The position numbers and the translations under genes were made by a program. DNA of 64,000 bases from Kamptonema formosum PCC 10802 (GTDB taxonomy: Bacteria; Cyanobacteriota; Cyanobacteriia; Cyanobacteriales; Oscillatoriaceae). The notes below the pieces were generated by a model. That model did no database searches. It was not told the origin of the DNA and worked only from the letters and a program-made list of their open reading frames with translations. Numbering within the stretch: position 1 is the stretch's first letter; every line of letters starts with the position of its first letter. Below, piece by piece: positions 15,757 through 24,190 of this stretch. The stretch is from NCBI RefSeq assembly GCF_000332335.1, contig NZ_KB235948.1, positions 1,769,255 through 1,833,254 of the forward strand, given 5' to 3'.

Positions 15757-17826
15757 GTGGCATCCATTTATCAAATCATCCGACGAGAAGTGAACCCATT
15801 TGACTCTACAACGTTTAGACCTGGTAACTTTTGGCAAGAGCAGCAAGATTCGGCGCTGACGGTTGAGTCGATTCACCAGGGAGTGGTTGCGGAAATCGAG
15901 GAAGTTCTCGACAGAGTGGCCAAAGACCACCGCACTCGCACGCTCCTGCTTGCCGGCGATTCCGGTTCCGGCAAAAGTTATCTGTTAGGCCGGCTGAAAC
16001 GGCTGTTTAACTCGAAAGCCTTTTTTGCCTACATCGGGCCTTGGCCAGACAGTGACTTCATCTGGCGTCACACTCTGCGCAATACCGTGGACAGCCTGAT
16101 GTGCGTCCCCGATGGCAAACAAGAGTCCCAGCTGTTGCTGTGGCTCAAGAGTCTGCCGGCGTTACGAAGCGAAAACCCCATCAAGCAACTGCTGGGTGAG
16201 CGGCAATTTTTTATCCACCACTTAAAGATCACTTACCAAAAGGGCATCTACAATGCGAATGAATTTTTTGGGGTACTCTACGCTCTCACCAATCCAGAAC
16301 TGTACCCTTTAGCCTGTGACTGGTTGAAAGGAGACAACTTGGATGACGAAGCTCTCGCTGCTTTGCGGGTTAAACGCGCCATCGAGACAGAAGAGATGGC
16401 GCGGAACATTCTGGCGAATTTTGGCCTGATTTCTGCGGCAACTCAGCCGATTGTCCTGTGCTTCGACAATCTCGACAACATCGACCGGGCGCTGGATGGG
16501 TTTATCAATCTGCAAGCCCTGTTTAATGTCAACTCGATTCTTCACAACCAAAAGCTGAAGAATTTCATGGTGATTGTCAGCATTGTTACGAATACTTGGA
16601 AGGAAAATTCCAAGCGCGTCCAGCCGGCGGACAAAGCCAGACTGGATTCGGAAATTCGCCTGCAACCGATTAATATAGATCAAGCGGAGGCGCTGTGGGC
16701 GAGCCGGCTTTACCCCCTGCACCGGCAAGCCAACCCCAAACCCCCATCGCCGATTTACCCCTTAAGCCGCAAACATTTAGAGGAGAAATTCCCCGGAGGC
16801 AAAACCCGCCCCCGCTATGTGCTTATGCTGGGTCGCCAGCTGTTCCAAGAGGTAAAAACTAAGGGGCTGGCAGATAGCTACTGGGATGCCGGTGACGACC
16901 CGCTAGACCCGCTGGCCGCTTTTCAATTGCTCTGGCTCAAGGAATTCAGTAAAATTGAGGACAAGATTTTTCGCATCCGCCAGCTTTCGGCACCGGAGCT
17001 GATTCAGATGTTGCGAGAAGCTTTAGCCGCTCTGCAAGTGCACGGGATTATGCCGAAACTCTTGCCGAGCCAGACTTATGCCAGCTATTCCCTCAGCTAT
17101 CACTTACCGCTTCAGCTGGGACGAATCGGGGTTGTCTGGACGGAAGACCCGAACTTAACCAGCTTTTGCAATATGATGAAGGCTTGTCAGAAGGCGGTGA
17201 GGGACAATCTGTGTCAAACGATATATCTATTTCGGGCTGAAGATATAGGATCGCCGAAAAACCAGGGGTACAAACTCTACAGTCAATTTTTCACCGGCAC
17301 CCCCCACCGCCACCTGGTTCCCGATATGACTTCTGTCCACTATCTGGCAACTTATCACAATTTTGTCAATGCAGCTTGTGCCGGCGAGCTAGTGGTGGGG
17401 GACCGCACTCCCAATTTGAGCGAGTTAGAAGTCTTGATTCGCAAGTCAAAGGTTTTGCAGGACTGTCCTTTATTGCAGAAGTTAGGGATTTTTACGGGTT
17501 CTACCTACGACATCCCCTCCCAGCCGCCGGTGGGATCTCCCGCCGGCACTCCCGCAGTGCCCGCACGCCAACGGCGGGGAGAGGCGGAGCGCAAGCATCT
17601 CGCTCAGCCTTTTAGGGAAGTTAAGGAGTTTTTGCTGAATTTGATGAAAACTCAGAAGATGATGGGGCGCACGGTTCTGGCTCAGAATGCTGTGGAGCAG
17701 TTTCCTTTGGTGGGCGAATCTCAGGTTGCGGAATTGATTGAGCAGCTGTGTCAGGAGAATCACATCGTGATTCTGGAACCCGACGCGCCGGTGGAGGCGC
17801 AATTGGTTTGTTTGGTGAGTAAATAG
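15757..17826 (+). CDS. P-loop ATPase, second tandem paralogue
   Basis: 689 residues, GTG start, 106 bases after the first ATPase. Alignable over the full length with it: Walker A GDSGSGKS at about 67-74, Walker B IVLCFDNLDN, SPIYPLSRKHLEEKFPGGKT, then the shared C-terminal domain (TYASYSLSYHLPLQ, GYKLYSQFFTGTPHRHL, VHYLATYHNFVNAA). It has no PAVA linker but a different Pro/Ala-rich insertion before the final winged-helix-like tail (VEQFPLVGESQVAELIEQLC). Both copies keep intact Walker motifs, so both are likely active; divergence suggests a hetero-oligomer or specialised copies. Convergent with the ParB-like gene that ends 93 bases downstream on the other strand. Confidence 0.75.
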   Translation: MASIYQIIRREVNPFDSTTFRPGNFWQEQQDSALTVESIHQGVVAEIEEVLDRVAKDHRTRTLLLAGDSGSGKSYLLGRLKRLFNSKAFFAYIGPWPDSDFIWRHTLRNTVDSLMCVPDGKQESQLLLWLKSLPALRSENPIKQLLGERQFFIHHLKITYQKGIYNANEFFGVLYALTNPELYPLACDWLKGDNLDDEALAALRVKRAIETEEMARNILANFGLISAATQPIVLCFDNLDNIDRALDGFINLQALFNVNSILHNQKLKNFMVIVSIVTNTWKENSKRVQPADKARLDSEIRLQPINIDQAEALWASRLYPLHRQANPKPPSPIYPLSRKHLEEKFPGGKTRPRYVLMLGRQLFQEVKTKGLADSYWDAGDDPLDPLAAFQLLWLKEFSKIEDKIFRIRQLSAPELIQMLREALAALQVHGIMPKLLPSQTYASYSLSYHLPLQLGRIGVVWTEDPNLTSFCNMMKACQKAVRDNLCQTIYLFRAEDIGSPKNQGYKLYSQFFTGTPHRHLVPDMTSVHYLATYHNFVNAACAGELVVGDRTPNLSELEVLIRKSKVLQDCPLLQKLGIFTGSTYDIPSQPPVGSPAGTPAVPARQRRGEAERKHLAQPFREVKEFLLNLMKTQKMMGRTVLAQNAVEQFPLVGESQVAELIEQLCQENHIVILEPDAPVEAQLVCLVSK

Positions 17827-17918
17827 TAGGGTGCCGTATGTTCTTGAGGGCAGGCGAGACGCCTGCCCTACGGGTTTCCCTGCCGGTGCCTCGTTCCGAG
17901 GATAAACTCCCCTACAGC

Positions 17919-18749
17919 CTAATCAAGGATCTCTCCAATCTCTTGCAGCTTTTGGTAAGTTCCCTTCGCAAAGCCCTCAATTTTATTAGGGCCCGTCTTA
18001 GTAGATTTTTCAAGGTTATCCCAACTTAAAATTTTCCCGGGTTTCTTCCAGTATTCAATGGCTTGGCATGAGGCTTTTATTTGATTGGGTGTGGCTTTAA
18101 TCTCTTTCAATGCCCGCTGAATTTCTGCGCGGGTTGCCTCCCGTAAATTCAACTTGGCGGGTTGGGCGGGTTTGGCGGATTTCGGTGTTTGGACAGCTTC
18201 AGGCTCTCTCTCAGGTGCCGGCTGGCTGATTTCCTGCGGTTCCAGTTGCTTTTTCACAGCATCTTCCACCATCCCCCTGAGAGATTGCTCCATTTTATGG
18301 CTGATGGCATCTACTCTCTCCTCCAAGGATTTCCCCAGTTGCAGCAGCAGATTTTTTATCTCTTGCATGTCCCCAGAAGAAGACGTTAGGGGAGGTTGGG
18401 CTTCAATGCTAGAAGCCGCCGGCTGCCGGCTGTCAGATTCTCGCATCCTGAGCGCTTTAATTTGCTCTAGGAGGACTTCCTCATTCTCAGCATCAATGAT
18501 AAATGCCCCGATCATCTCGCCCTTCCGAGGATCTATCTCCCTCGCTCTTGCAGCAACATGGTACTCAAAATCTCCGCCCACCACCTCGTAAGATTCCAGA
18601 CTCGTCCTCCGAATAACGAGGGGGTTGATGATTCCTTCGGCTTTTAAGACTAACTGGGCAGCCCGCTCCAACTCCTCCTCGGAAAAATTCGAGCGGGGGA
18701 CCGCAGAGTTAATCTTTTTCACAGCGACAAGCGCAGTTGAGAGTTTCAT
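17919..18749 (-). CDS. ParB-like protein
   Basis: 276 residues. Residues 1-100 fit the ParB/Srx-like fold (NFSEEELERAAQLVLKAEGI, NPLVIRR, YEVVGGDFEYHVAARAREI): the GGxxEYHVA stretch takes the place of the GERRxRA nucleotide-binding box, as in divergent ParB relatives. A coiled-coil segment follows (about 125-170), then a Pro-rich linker, then a helical C-terminus (LNLREATRAEIQRALKEIKA) that resembles a helix-hairpin-helix module. There is no canonical central HTH. Its ATG directly abuts the stop of the nuclease-ParA gene, with no base between them, so they are translationally coupled and very probably act together. Confidence 0.75.
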   Translation of the reverse strand: MKLSTALVAVKKINSAVPRSNFSEEELERAAQLVLKAEGIINPLVIRRTSLESYEVVGGDFEYHVAARAREIDPRKGEMIGAFIIDAENEEVLLEQIKALRMRESDSRQPAASSIEAQPPLTSSSGDMQEIKNLLLQLGKSLEERVDAISHKMEQSLRGMVEDAVKKQLEPQEISQPAPEREPEAVQTPKSAKPAQPAKLNLREATRAEIQRALKEIKATPNQIKASCQAIEYWKKPGKILSWDNLEKSTKTGPNKIEGFAKGTYQKLQEIGEILD

Positions 18750-20378
18750 TTATTCAGTCCTATTGCCTATTGCTTTCAAAACTTCTTTAGCCAGCTGTTC
18801 AAATTCTTTGGCGGATTCGCCAAAGGGCTTAAAATCAAACACAGACCTGGGGTCTGGAATCTGCAAGTCTCCTACATATAGCGTCTGCTCTAGGCACTTT
18901 GACAGCTCATCCCTTTGATAGATAATCGTATTCATTACCTTCAAGTCATACCGTTTTGGCACGATTTCTATGTGTCTGGGTAAAGTATATTCTATGAATC
19001 GAGCATTTGTCGAGATTTTACAAGGAAGAACTCCCAGGATCTCTATGGGTTGCTTGCTGATAAACCTCCTGAACTCATTTGTCTTTTTTACGAAAGTTTT
19101 TACATTGACCAGCCCCTGGTTGGCAAAGGGCTTCAGATCCGAAGGAACGATCAGGTAGTCCGCTGTAATCAGCGCAATCCGGGCGTAAAGGTTCAGCGAT
19201 GGGGGCGTGTCAATAATTACAATATCATATTTATCTTCTACATCCTTGAGTTTCTTTACGAGCATCAGCTTGCTGTAATCCAGCCGGTTCAGCTCATCTT
19301 CATACTGCATCAAAGTGATGTGGGAGGGCACAACATCAATTTCTGGATCGTTATACTGGGATTTCTTCGCAACTTCTTGGATGGAGTAGAAGTCTTCTGA
19401 CTGCAAGACGTGGGCGACATGGCAGTCTTTGATATCATCAAACTCCTCATCCTCAAATTTTACCAGGCCGGCGGCAAATGTCGTGTTGGCTTGGCTGTCC
19501 AAATCGATGACCAGGACTCTCTTGCCTTTTTTTCTCAGCGCAGCTGCTAGGTTGACCACAGTTGTTGTCTTGCCTACGCCACCCTTGTTGTGATAAACTG
19601 CAATTATTTTCACAGGATGTTGCCTCTTGACTTCGGAACTTGGAGCGCAGATGGGTTGCGGGTTGACTTGAACCGGCTGAGGTGCCGGCTCAGGTGCCGG
19701 CTCAGGTGCTGCTACCCCCTCAAAAGTTTGCTGGGAGATGGGTTGAGGGTGTTGCGCACCAGAAGGATGATTGAAACTTTTCCCACTCCTCGAAAATCCC
19801 CTCTCGCTCCCCCTCCCCGTGCGCGGGGAGGGGGTTGGGGGGTGGGGTTCTTCATCGCACAAATGTGCGACGCCTGGTTGAGAGGGGAGTGGGTTCGGCT
19901 GAGACTCTAGCACTGCGGGAGACCTTAGAGCCGGTCTTGTCTTCAGGCTGTCTTTCCCAATTATAGCTTTAATCTCTTCGATTTTAGCATCAACTTCTTT
20001 CCCCTCACACTGAAAGACTAGCTCAATATCATCACTTATTTTTTCATAGATTCGGAGTTCTTTGCCATTCGTCAGCAGCCCGTACCGGATATTCAAGCTT
20101 GTCAGGTAACGCCTGAATTTCCGGAGATGCCGGTCTAATTTTTGCCGGGGGGACTTCGCCTCGATAACCACACTCAGCGGCGAGCTGGCATCCAGCACAA
20201 ATGGCAGCCTTTGGGTGGCAAATGCTAAGAAATCTAAACGGATCGTCCCAAAACTGACTTCTTGATGCCAAGTTTCGGGAGGGTAGCCTAACTTCGGGAG
20301 TAGATAGCTGACAATGAGTTTGCTTTCTACTTCGCTCTCGTTGCGGCAAAACTCAGGATTGAAACTCAATTCTGACAT
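18750..20378 (-). CDS. PD-(D/E)XK nuclease domain fused to a ParA ATPase
   Basis: 542 residues. Residues 1-140 are a type I restriction HsdR-N-like nuclease domain: E15/E18 helix, RLDFLAF with Asp 49, VVIEAKSP with Glu 73 and Lys 75, then KFRRYLTSLNIRYGLLTNG where the family has its Q/R-Y motif. All three catalytic positions are present. A linker of about 110 residues (Pro/Ala-rich, partly encoded by a genome repeat) leads to a ParA-type deviant Walker ATPase: KGGVGKTT at 265-272, VLVIDLDSQANTT, VIIDTPPSLN. Such fusions are unusual, because ParA normally has an HTH at this position. The ParB-like partner is immediately downstream. Role unknown: partitioning with a nuclease checkpoint, or defence, are both possible. 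Confidence 0.8.
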   Translation of the reverse strand: MSELSFNPEFCRNESEVESKLIVSYLLPKLGYPPETWHQEVSFGTIRLDFLAFATQRLPFVLDASSPLSVVIEAKSPRQKLDRHLRKFRRYLTSLNIRYGLLTNGKELRIYEKISDDIELVFQCEGKEVDAKIEEIKAIIGKDSLKTRPALRSPAVLESQPNPLPSQPGVAHLCDEEPHPPTPSPRTGRGSERGFSRSGKSFNHPSGAQHPQPISQQTFEGVAAPEPAPEPAPQPVQVNPQPICAPSSEVKRQHPVKIIAVYHNKGGVGKTTTVVNLAAALRKKGKRVLVIDLDSQANTTFAAGLVKFEDEEFDDIKDCHVAHVLQSEDFYSIQEVAKKSQYNDPEIDVVPSHITLMQYEDELNRLDYSKLMLVKKLKDVEDKYDIVIIDTPPSLNLYARIALITADYLIVPSDLKPFANQGLVNVKTFVKKTNEFRRFISKQPIEILGVLPCKISTNARFIEYTLPRHIEIVPKRYDLKVMNTIIYQRDELSKCLEQTLYVGDLQIPDPRSVFDFKPFGESAKEFEQLAKEVLKAIGNRTE

Positions 20379-20713
20379 GACTTTGTAGTGTGGGACCCCC
20401 TTGGGGGGATGCTTCTCCCTTGCGCACCGCGAATATGTTCTGACTCAATCTCACCCATCCGCAACCTCTCGCCCGATCTATCTGCCTTCCTGAGACGCTC
20501 CCCGAGAACACCTCTTAAGTTTCATATTATCTCTTAGAGCGATCTTTGGCAAGACCCTGCTGTCACTTAAATTGGCTAACTGTAGCGTTCCTCCTTGGGG
20601 GGAACGCTACCCACTTACCTGCGAAACATATAACCGGCAATTTGTCAAGCCTTTACCCAGAAACCAGAAACCCGGTTTCTTCAAGAAACCGGGTTTCTCA
20701 ACGCTCGGCTCGA
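20379..20713. repeat. Intergenic region with two palindromes
   Basis: Holds GTAGCGTTCCTCC paired with GGGGGAACGCTAC at about 20581-20611 and a perfect GAAACCCGGTTTCTT / AAGAAACCGGGTTTC pair at about 20667-20697. The latter is one of the genome's most frequent repeats and lies right after the 3' end of the HHL1-like gene, where it could act as a terminator. No gene seen. Confidence 0.6.
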
Positions 20714-21151
20714 TTAAGCCTGCTTCTTGAGCAGCGCAGAGAAGCTCTCCCTCACCCGGTCGATCGCCCCTTGAAGGATGCCGGCGGGAGAGGGCTGGGG
20801 CTCAACCGCCAGCTGGATTGGCTCATCGGCAAAGTCAGCTCCCTTGAGCCGGTAGCCGTATTCCAGATTTTGCTGGTTCTTGCGCAGCACCGGAAACAGG
20901 CGAAAAGCCCCTTGGCGCAACTCTTGGGCGCTGTCGGAGATCGCTTTATTAATCTGGCTGGACCGGCTCACCGCCAGAGATCCCACGGGATACCAGTTCT
21001 TCTTGTCCTTAATCCGAATGTAGATATTAAACTCTGGCATGCCGTCCGTCTTCATCTTTTCGTACTGATCGGCGGCTTTGGCGCGTTTTTGGGCGCTTTG
21101 GCTCGATTTCTTGGGGGTCTGAACTTTGCCGAATCCAGTGCCGGTGGTCAT
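20714..21151 (-). CDS. HHL1-like protein
   Basis: 145 residues from the ATG at 21151; the upstream frame (24 residues) looks like leader sequence, and the family begins near MTTGTGFGK. Landmarks are a basic N-terminal helix (SSQSAQKRAKAADQYEKMK), then FNIYIRIKDKKNWYPVGSLA, then AQELRQGAFRLFPVLRKNQQ. This matches the cyanobacterial relatives of plant HHL1, a thylakoid protein linked to photosystem II repair in high light; the cyanobacterial role is not established to my knowledge. No transmembrane helix. It lies between two ParA genes, but is probably unrelated to them. Confidence 0.7.
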   Translation of the reverse strand: MTTGTGFGKVQTPKKSSQSAQKRAKAADQYEKMKTDGMPEFNIYIRIKDKKNWYPVGSLAVSRSSQINKAISDSAQELRQGAFRLFPVLRKNQQNLEYGYRLKGADFADEPIQLAVEPQPSPAGILQGAIDRVRESFSALLKKQA

Positions 21152-21440
21152 AGTGGTTGCTCCTTTGCGCTCTTTACAAAATTTTACATCATTTTCATAA
21201 ATCTGGGAAGTGGTGCGAAACATTGCGCTGCCGGCGGTGCCTGGGGTAAAGTAGGGTGCGTGCCGCTCCGCCGGTTGAGCAAGTCCGCCACCAGACCAGC
21301 AAAGGTGCCGGCAAGCAGCCCCGACTGGATTGGCCCCAGGCCCTGACAGTGTTAATATCTGTTAAACAGCTACCTCTGGGTAGGGCCACGAACTCTGCCC
21401 CGACTCACTCAGGGACAGCATCACGCTTAGGACTCAACGG

Positions 21441-22373
21441 ATGGGATATATAATCGCAACTACCAACATGAAAGGCGGGGTCGGCAAAACCACCCTCACC
21501 GTCAACCTGGCCACCTGTCTGGCCAAAATTCACGGCAAGCGGGTCCTGGTCGTGGATCTCGACACTCAAATCAGCGCCACGCTCTCCATGATGTCGCCGG
21601 CGGACTTTGCCAAACTGCGGCGAGACAGACGCACCTTAAAGCAGCTAGTTCACGCAACCATCAAATCGGATGGCAGGAGGTTAAATGATATAATTATAGA
21701 CACGGTTTATGGCTTCGTTTGCAATATCAAAGGTCTGGACTTGTGGCCCGGAGATATAGAGCTGTATGATGAATTTATCGTCTCGGAAGTCTTGCACGAA
21801 CAAGCGCTCTATAACAGCGATCGCAGCTTTCAAGAAGTTTGGAACCGGTTTGAAAAGCTTTTAATCAAAACCATGTTACAGCCGGTGAGGAGTTCCTATG
21901 ACTTCATCTTGCTCGATTGCGCTCCCGGCTACAATCTCCTCACCCGCAGCAGCCTCCTAGCTTGCGATTTCTACCTGCTGCCGGCCAAACCCGAACCCCT
22001 GTCCCTGCTGGGAGTTCAGCTGCTAGAAAGGCGGATTTCCCAACTCAGAGACACTCACGAATACGAGACTCCCGTGAAGCTAGACATGCTCGGCATTATC
22101 TTCACCATGTCCACCAGTCTGCTCGGCGGCAGATATTACAAACAAGTCATGCAGCGAGTGCGAGAGGATTACAGCGAAAACAAAATCTTCAGCACCCACA
22201 TCCCCACTGATATCAATGTCTCCAAAGCAGTTGACCGCTTCATGCCGGTGGTGCTCACAGATCCCAAATCAGCCGGTGCCCAAGCATTCGCCGCCTTGAC
22301 CCAAGAGTTTTTACAAAAAATAGAGCAGGCGACAGACCAGGAGCGAAAAAATACCAAATTCCGCTTCGCCTAG
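21441..22373 (+). CDS. ParA family ATPase, stand-alone
   Basis: 310 residues. Starts MGYIIATTNMKGGVGKTTLT with the deviant Walker A (KGGVGKTT, signature Lys 11), then VLVVDLDTQISATLSM (Walker A' region) and FILLDCAPGYNLLTRSSL (Walker B). Compared with plasmid ParA it lacks an N-terminal HTH, so it is of the short chromosomal/cargo-positioning type. A middle insertion (about 65-115) is specific. No ParB-like gene is adjacent; the only one in the window is 2.7 kb away on the other strand. It could position DNA or a protein cargo. It is not the carboxysome-positioning McdA as far as visible motifs show. Confidence 0.85.
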   Translation: MGYIIATTNMKGGVGKTTLTVNLATCLAKIHGKRVLVVDLDTQISATLSMMSPADFAKLRRDRRTLKQLVHATIKSDGRRLNDIIIDTVYGFVCNIKGLDLWPGDIELYDEFIVSEVLHEQALYNSDRSFQEVWNRFEKLLIKTMLQPVRSSYDFILLDCAPGYNLLTRSSLLACDFYLLPAKPEPLSLLGVQLLERRISQLRDTHEYETPVKLDMLGIIFTMSTSLLGGRYYKQVMQRVREDYSENKIFSTHIPTDINVSKAVDRFMPVVLTDPKSAGAQAFAALTQEFLQKIEQATDQERKNTKFRFA

Positions 22374-22531
22374 CTCCATTAATATAGCAATAGACAGCTC
22401 AGTAATGGACACGCTCGATACGAAGTATAGGCGTAGGGCAGGCGCTCCCTCCGTGCCCTCAAGGTCTCGCTTGACAGGCGAGACGCCTGTCCTACGTCCG
22501 TGCCCAATTGCCGGCTGCTATAACTCTCGTA

Positions 22532-23461
22532 TCACTCTTCGCTCCCCTCATCTCCCTCATCCCTGTGCTTCTTGGCATGCAAGCGCCAGTTAACAACCCT
22601 CTCTTTCACTGAAGGCAGCTCACCGGCAAACGATCCGAGCTGGCTGCGCATCTGTTTCGTCAGCGCCACCGTAAAATCGAAATCCAGCCCCCACTTGAAC
22701 ACCACTTTGGCCAGCTCCGAAAAAGGCACCTTAACACTCACCCGCTCCTCACCGCAGAGCTTCCAGTGTTCCGTCTCCGACACCCCCTGAACCAGCATCG
22801 CTTCTTTCAGGCGCTTTTCCAAATAGCTCACCTCTGAATTGAGCAGCTTCAGCTGGTGCCTGAGCTCCCAGTATCGCTGAGAAACCGCCGCAATATCCTC
22901 CGTCGCCGGCTCCCAAACGGACTCCCGGGCCAAATCCAGCAGCAGCCGGTGGGCGTGAGCCAAATAAACCGGGTCCATCGTAGCGTAATACAGCTGGTTC
23001 TCACTGAGCGGGCGCTGGCCCCAGTCGCTTTGCTGCTCAGATTTTTCCACCTCTGGCAAGTGGCACAGCTGCACCGCCAGAGTTTTCAGCTTCAGATTGC
23101 GCACCGGCAGGAGGTACGCCGGCAGCTTCCTGGCCATTTCCCAAGTGCAGGTAACATTCTGCGCCCGGTCCTCCCCCAGGAACCGCAAATCGTAGGCAGC
23201 ATTGTGAAACACCTTCTCAATCTCGGCGCTGACCATAATCCGCTCAATGAACGCCGCCGCCAGTTGTGGCCTGTCCAGCACGTCCAGCACCCAAACCCGC
23301 TCGCCGGTGCGGTCCGCAGGGTCATCCAGCAGCTGAATCAGCGACAGTCTGGGAGTCTCACTCAGATAGTCCGCGATTTCTGTATCCACCCAGAGCGTGC
23401 GCGCCTTGGCACACTCACCGATCGCCGCTGCGATCTCCGACGCCTCTGTCAGGTACGGCAT
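22532..23461 (-). CDS. rnd: Ribonuclease D (3'-5' exoribonuclease)
   Basis: 309 residues. DEDDy-type exonuclease, which trims tRNA and other RNA 3' ends with two metal ions. Exo I is LWVDTEIADYL (Asp 26, Glu 28), Exo II is VFHNAAYDLRFLG, Exo III is QLYYATMDPVYLAHAH with the Tyr and Asp. The linking QSDWGQRPLSENQ matches the RNase D consensus. The C-terminal 100 residues form a helical extension in place of a clear HRDC domain, and the protein is shorter than E. coli RNase D, as is typical for cyanobacterial forms. ATG start. Alone on its strand; the region 3' of it (22380-22530) holds palindromes. Confidence 0.88.
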   Translation of the reverse strand: MPYLTEASEIAAAIGECAKARTLWVDTEIADYLSETPRLSLIQLLDDPADRTGERVWVLDVLDRPQLAAAFIERIMVSAEIEKVFHNAAYDLRFLGEDRAQNVTCTWEMARKLPAYLLPVRNLKLKTLAVQLCHLPEVEKSEQQSDWGQRPLSENQLYYATMDPVYLAHAHRLLLDLARESVWEPATEDIAAVSQRYWELRHQLKLLNSEVSYLEKRLKEAMLVQGVSETEHWKLCGEERVSVKVPFSELAKVVFKWGLDFDFTVALTKQMRSQLGSFAGELPSVKERVVNWRLHAKKHRDEGDEGSEE

Positions 23462-23748
23462 GGGCTAAACCCCCCTCTCCCGCTAAAACGGACTCGTTTC
23501 AACTCCGCGACCTTCCAGTATATCTTTTTGAGCTCGAACTGTCAACAGGGAATCTTTCATTTCCCTGTGTGAGCTGCGTCACTGCTCCCCCTCCACAGAG
23601 TCACAAATTCCAGAGCGCCGGCGTCACCCGAAAATCCCCAAAACATCACGGGGAGCCAAAACGAGCGTCACCGATCAATCTTTTGCCTTCCCCGACACTA
23701 GAGATATAAACCTAGTGCATTCACCAACAGAGTGAACTGAGAGGCGTT

Positions 23749-23985
23749 ATGATGGTACTGATTCGTGAAGTTGTCGAGCAAGCTCTGAGAACTGGCTACC
23801 TCACCGTAGAAGCCGAAGAGGAGCTGCGCCAGCTCCTAGCCCAAAAATACGACTTAGAAGACCTCAACGCCTTTATGCTCTTGCAGCACGCAGCGATGTC
23901 CGGTCGTGTCAAGCAACAGTCCAGGGAGCTGTTCCGCCGACAGAGAGAGGCACAGGAGACTGCCGGTGCGGAGTGGCAGAACTAA
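23749..23985 (+). CDS. Small conserved cyanobacterial protein
   Basis: 78 residues, all-helical and charged: LIREVVEQALRTGYLTVEAE followed by EELRQLLAQKYDLEDLNAFM and a basic tail. The pattern is like small cyanobacterial hypothetical proteins with a duplicated short helix; no function is known to me. ATG at 23749 with GAGAGG eight bases upstream; an ATG one codon later is equally possible. Codon usage matches its neighbours. Stands alone; convergent with ileS. Confidence 0.65.
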   Translation: MMVLIREVVEQALRTGYLTVEAEEELRQLLAQKYDLEDLNAFMLLQHAAMSGRVKQQSRELFRRQREAQETAGAEWQN

Positions 23986-24190
23986 GGTGCCTTCCGCCGG
24001 CGCTCACCCCCCACAGAACTAGGGTGCCTTCCGCCGGCCCTCGCCTCCCTTATGTGAGGCAAAAAGCGGAGCGGCGCAGTGCCCGCTCCGCCGGCGGCCT
24101 CCCGCCTCACCCAAATGAGGCCGCCTCGGCTGCCCAGTGCCCGCCCCCTCCCGCCACACACAAGTGAGAGAGCGCAGCGGGCGCAGCAAC

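Noticed and set aside
21441..22373. Carboxysome-positioning McdA
   Set aside because: It has a canonical KGGVGKTT and no McdB-like gene or carboxysome gene nearby.
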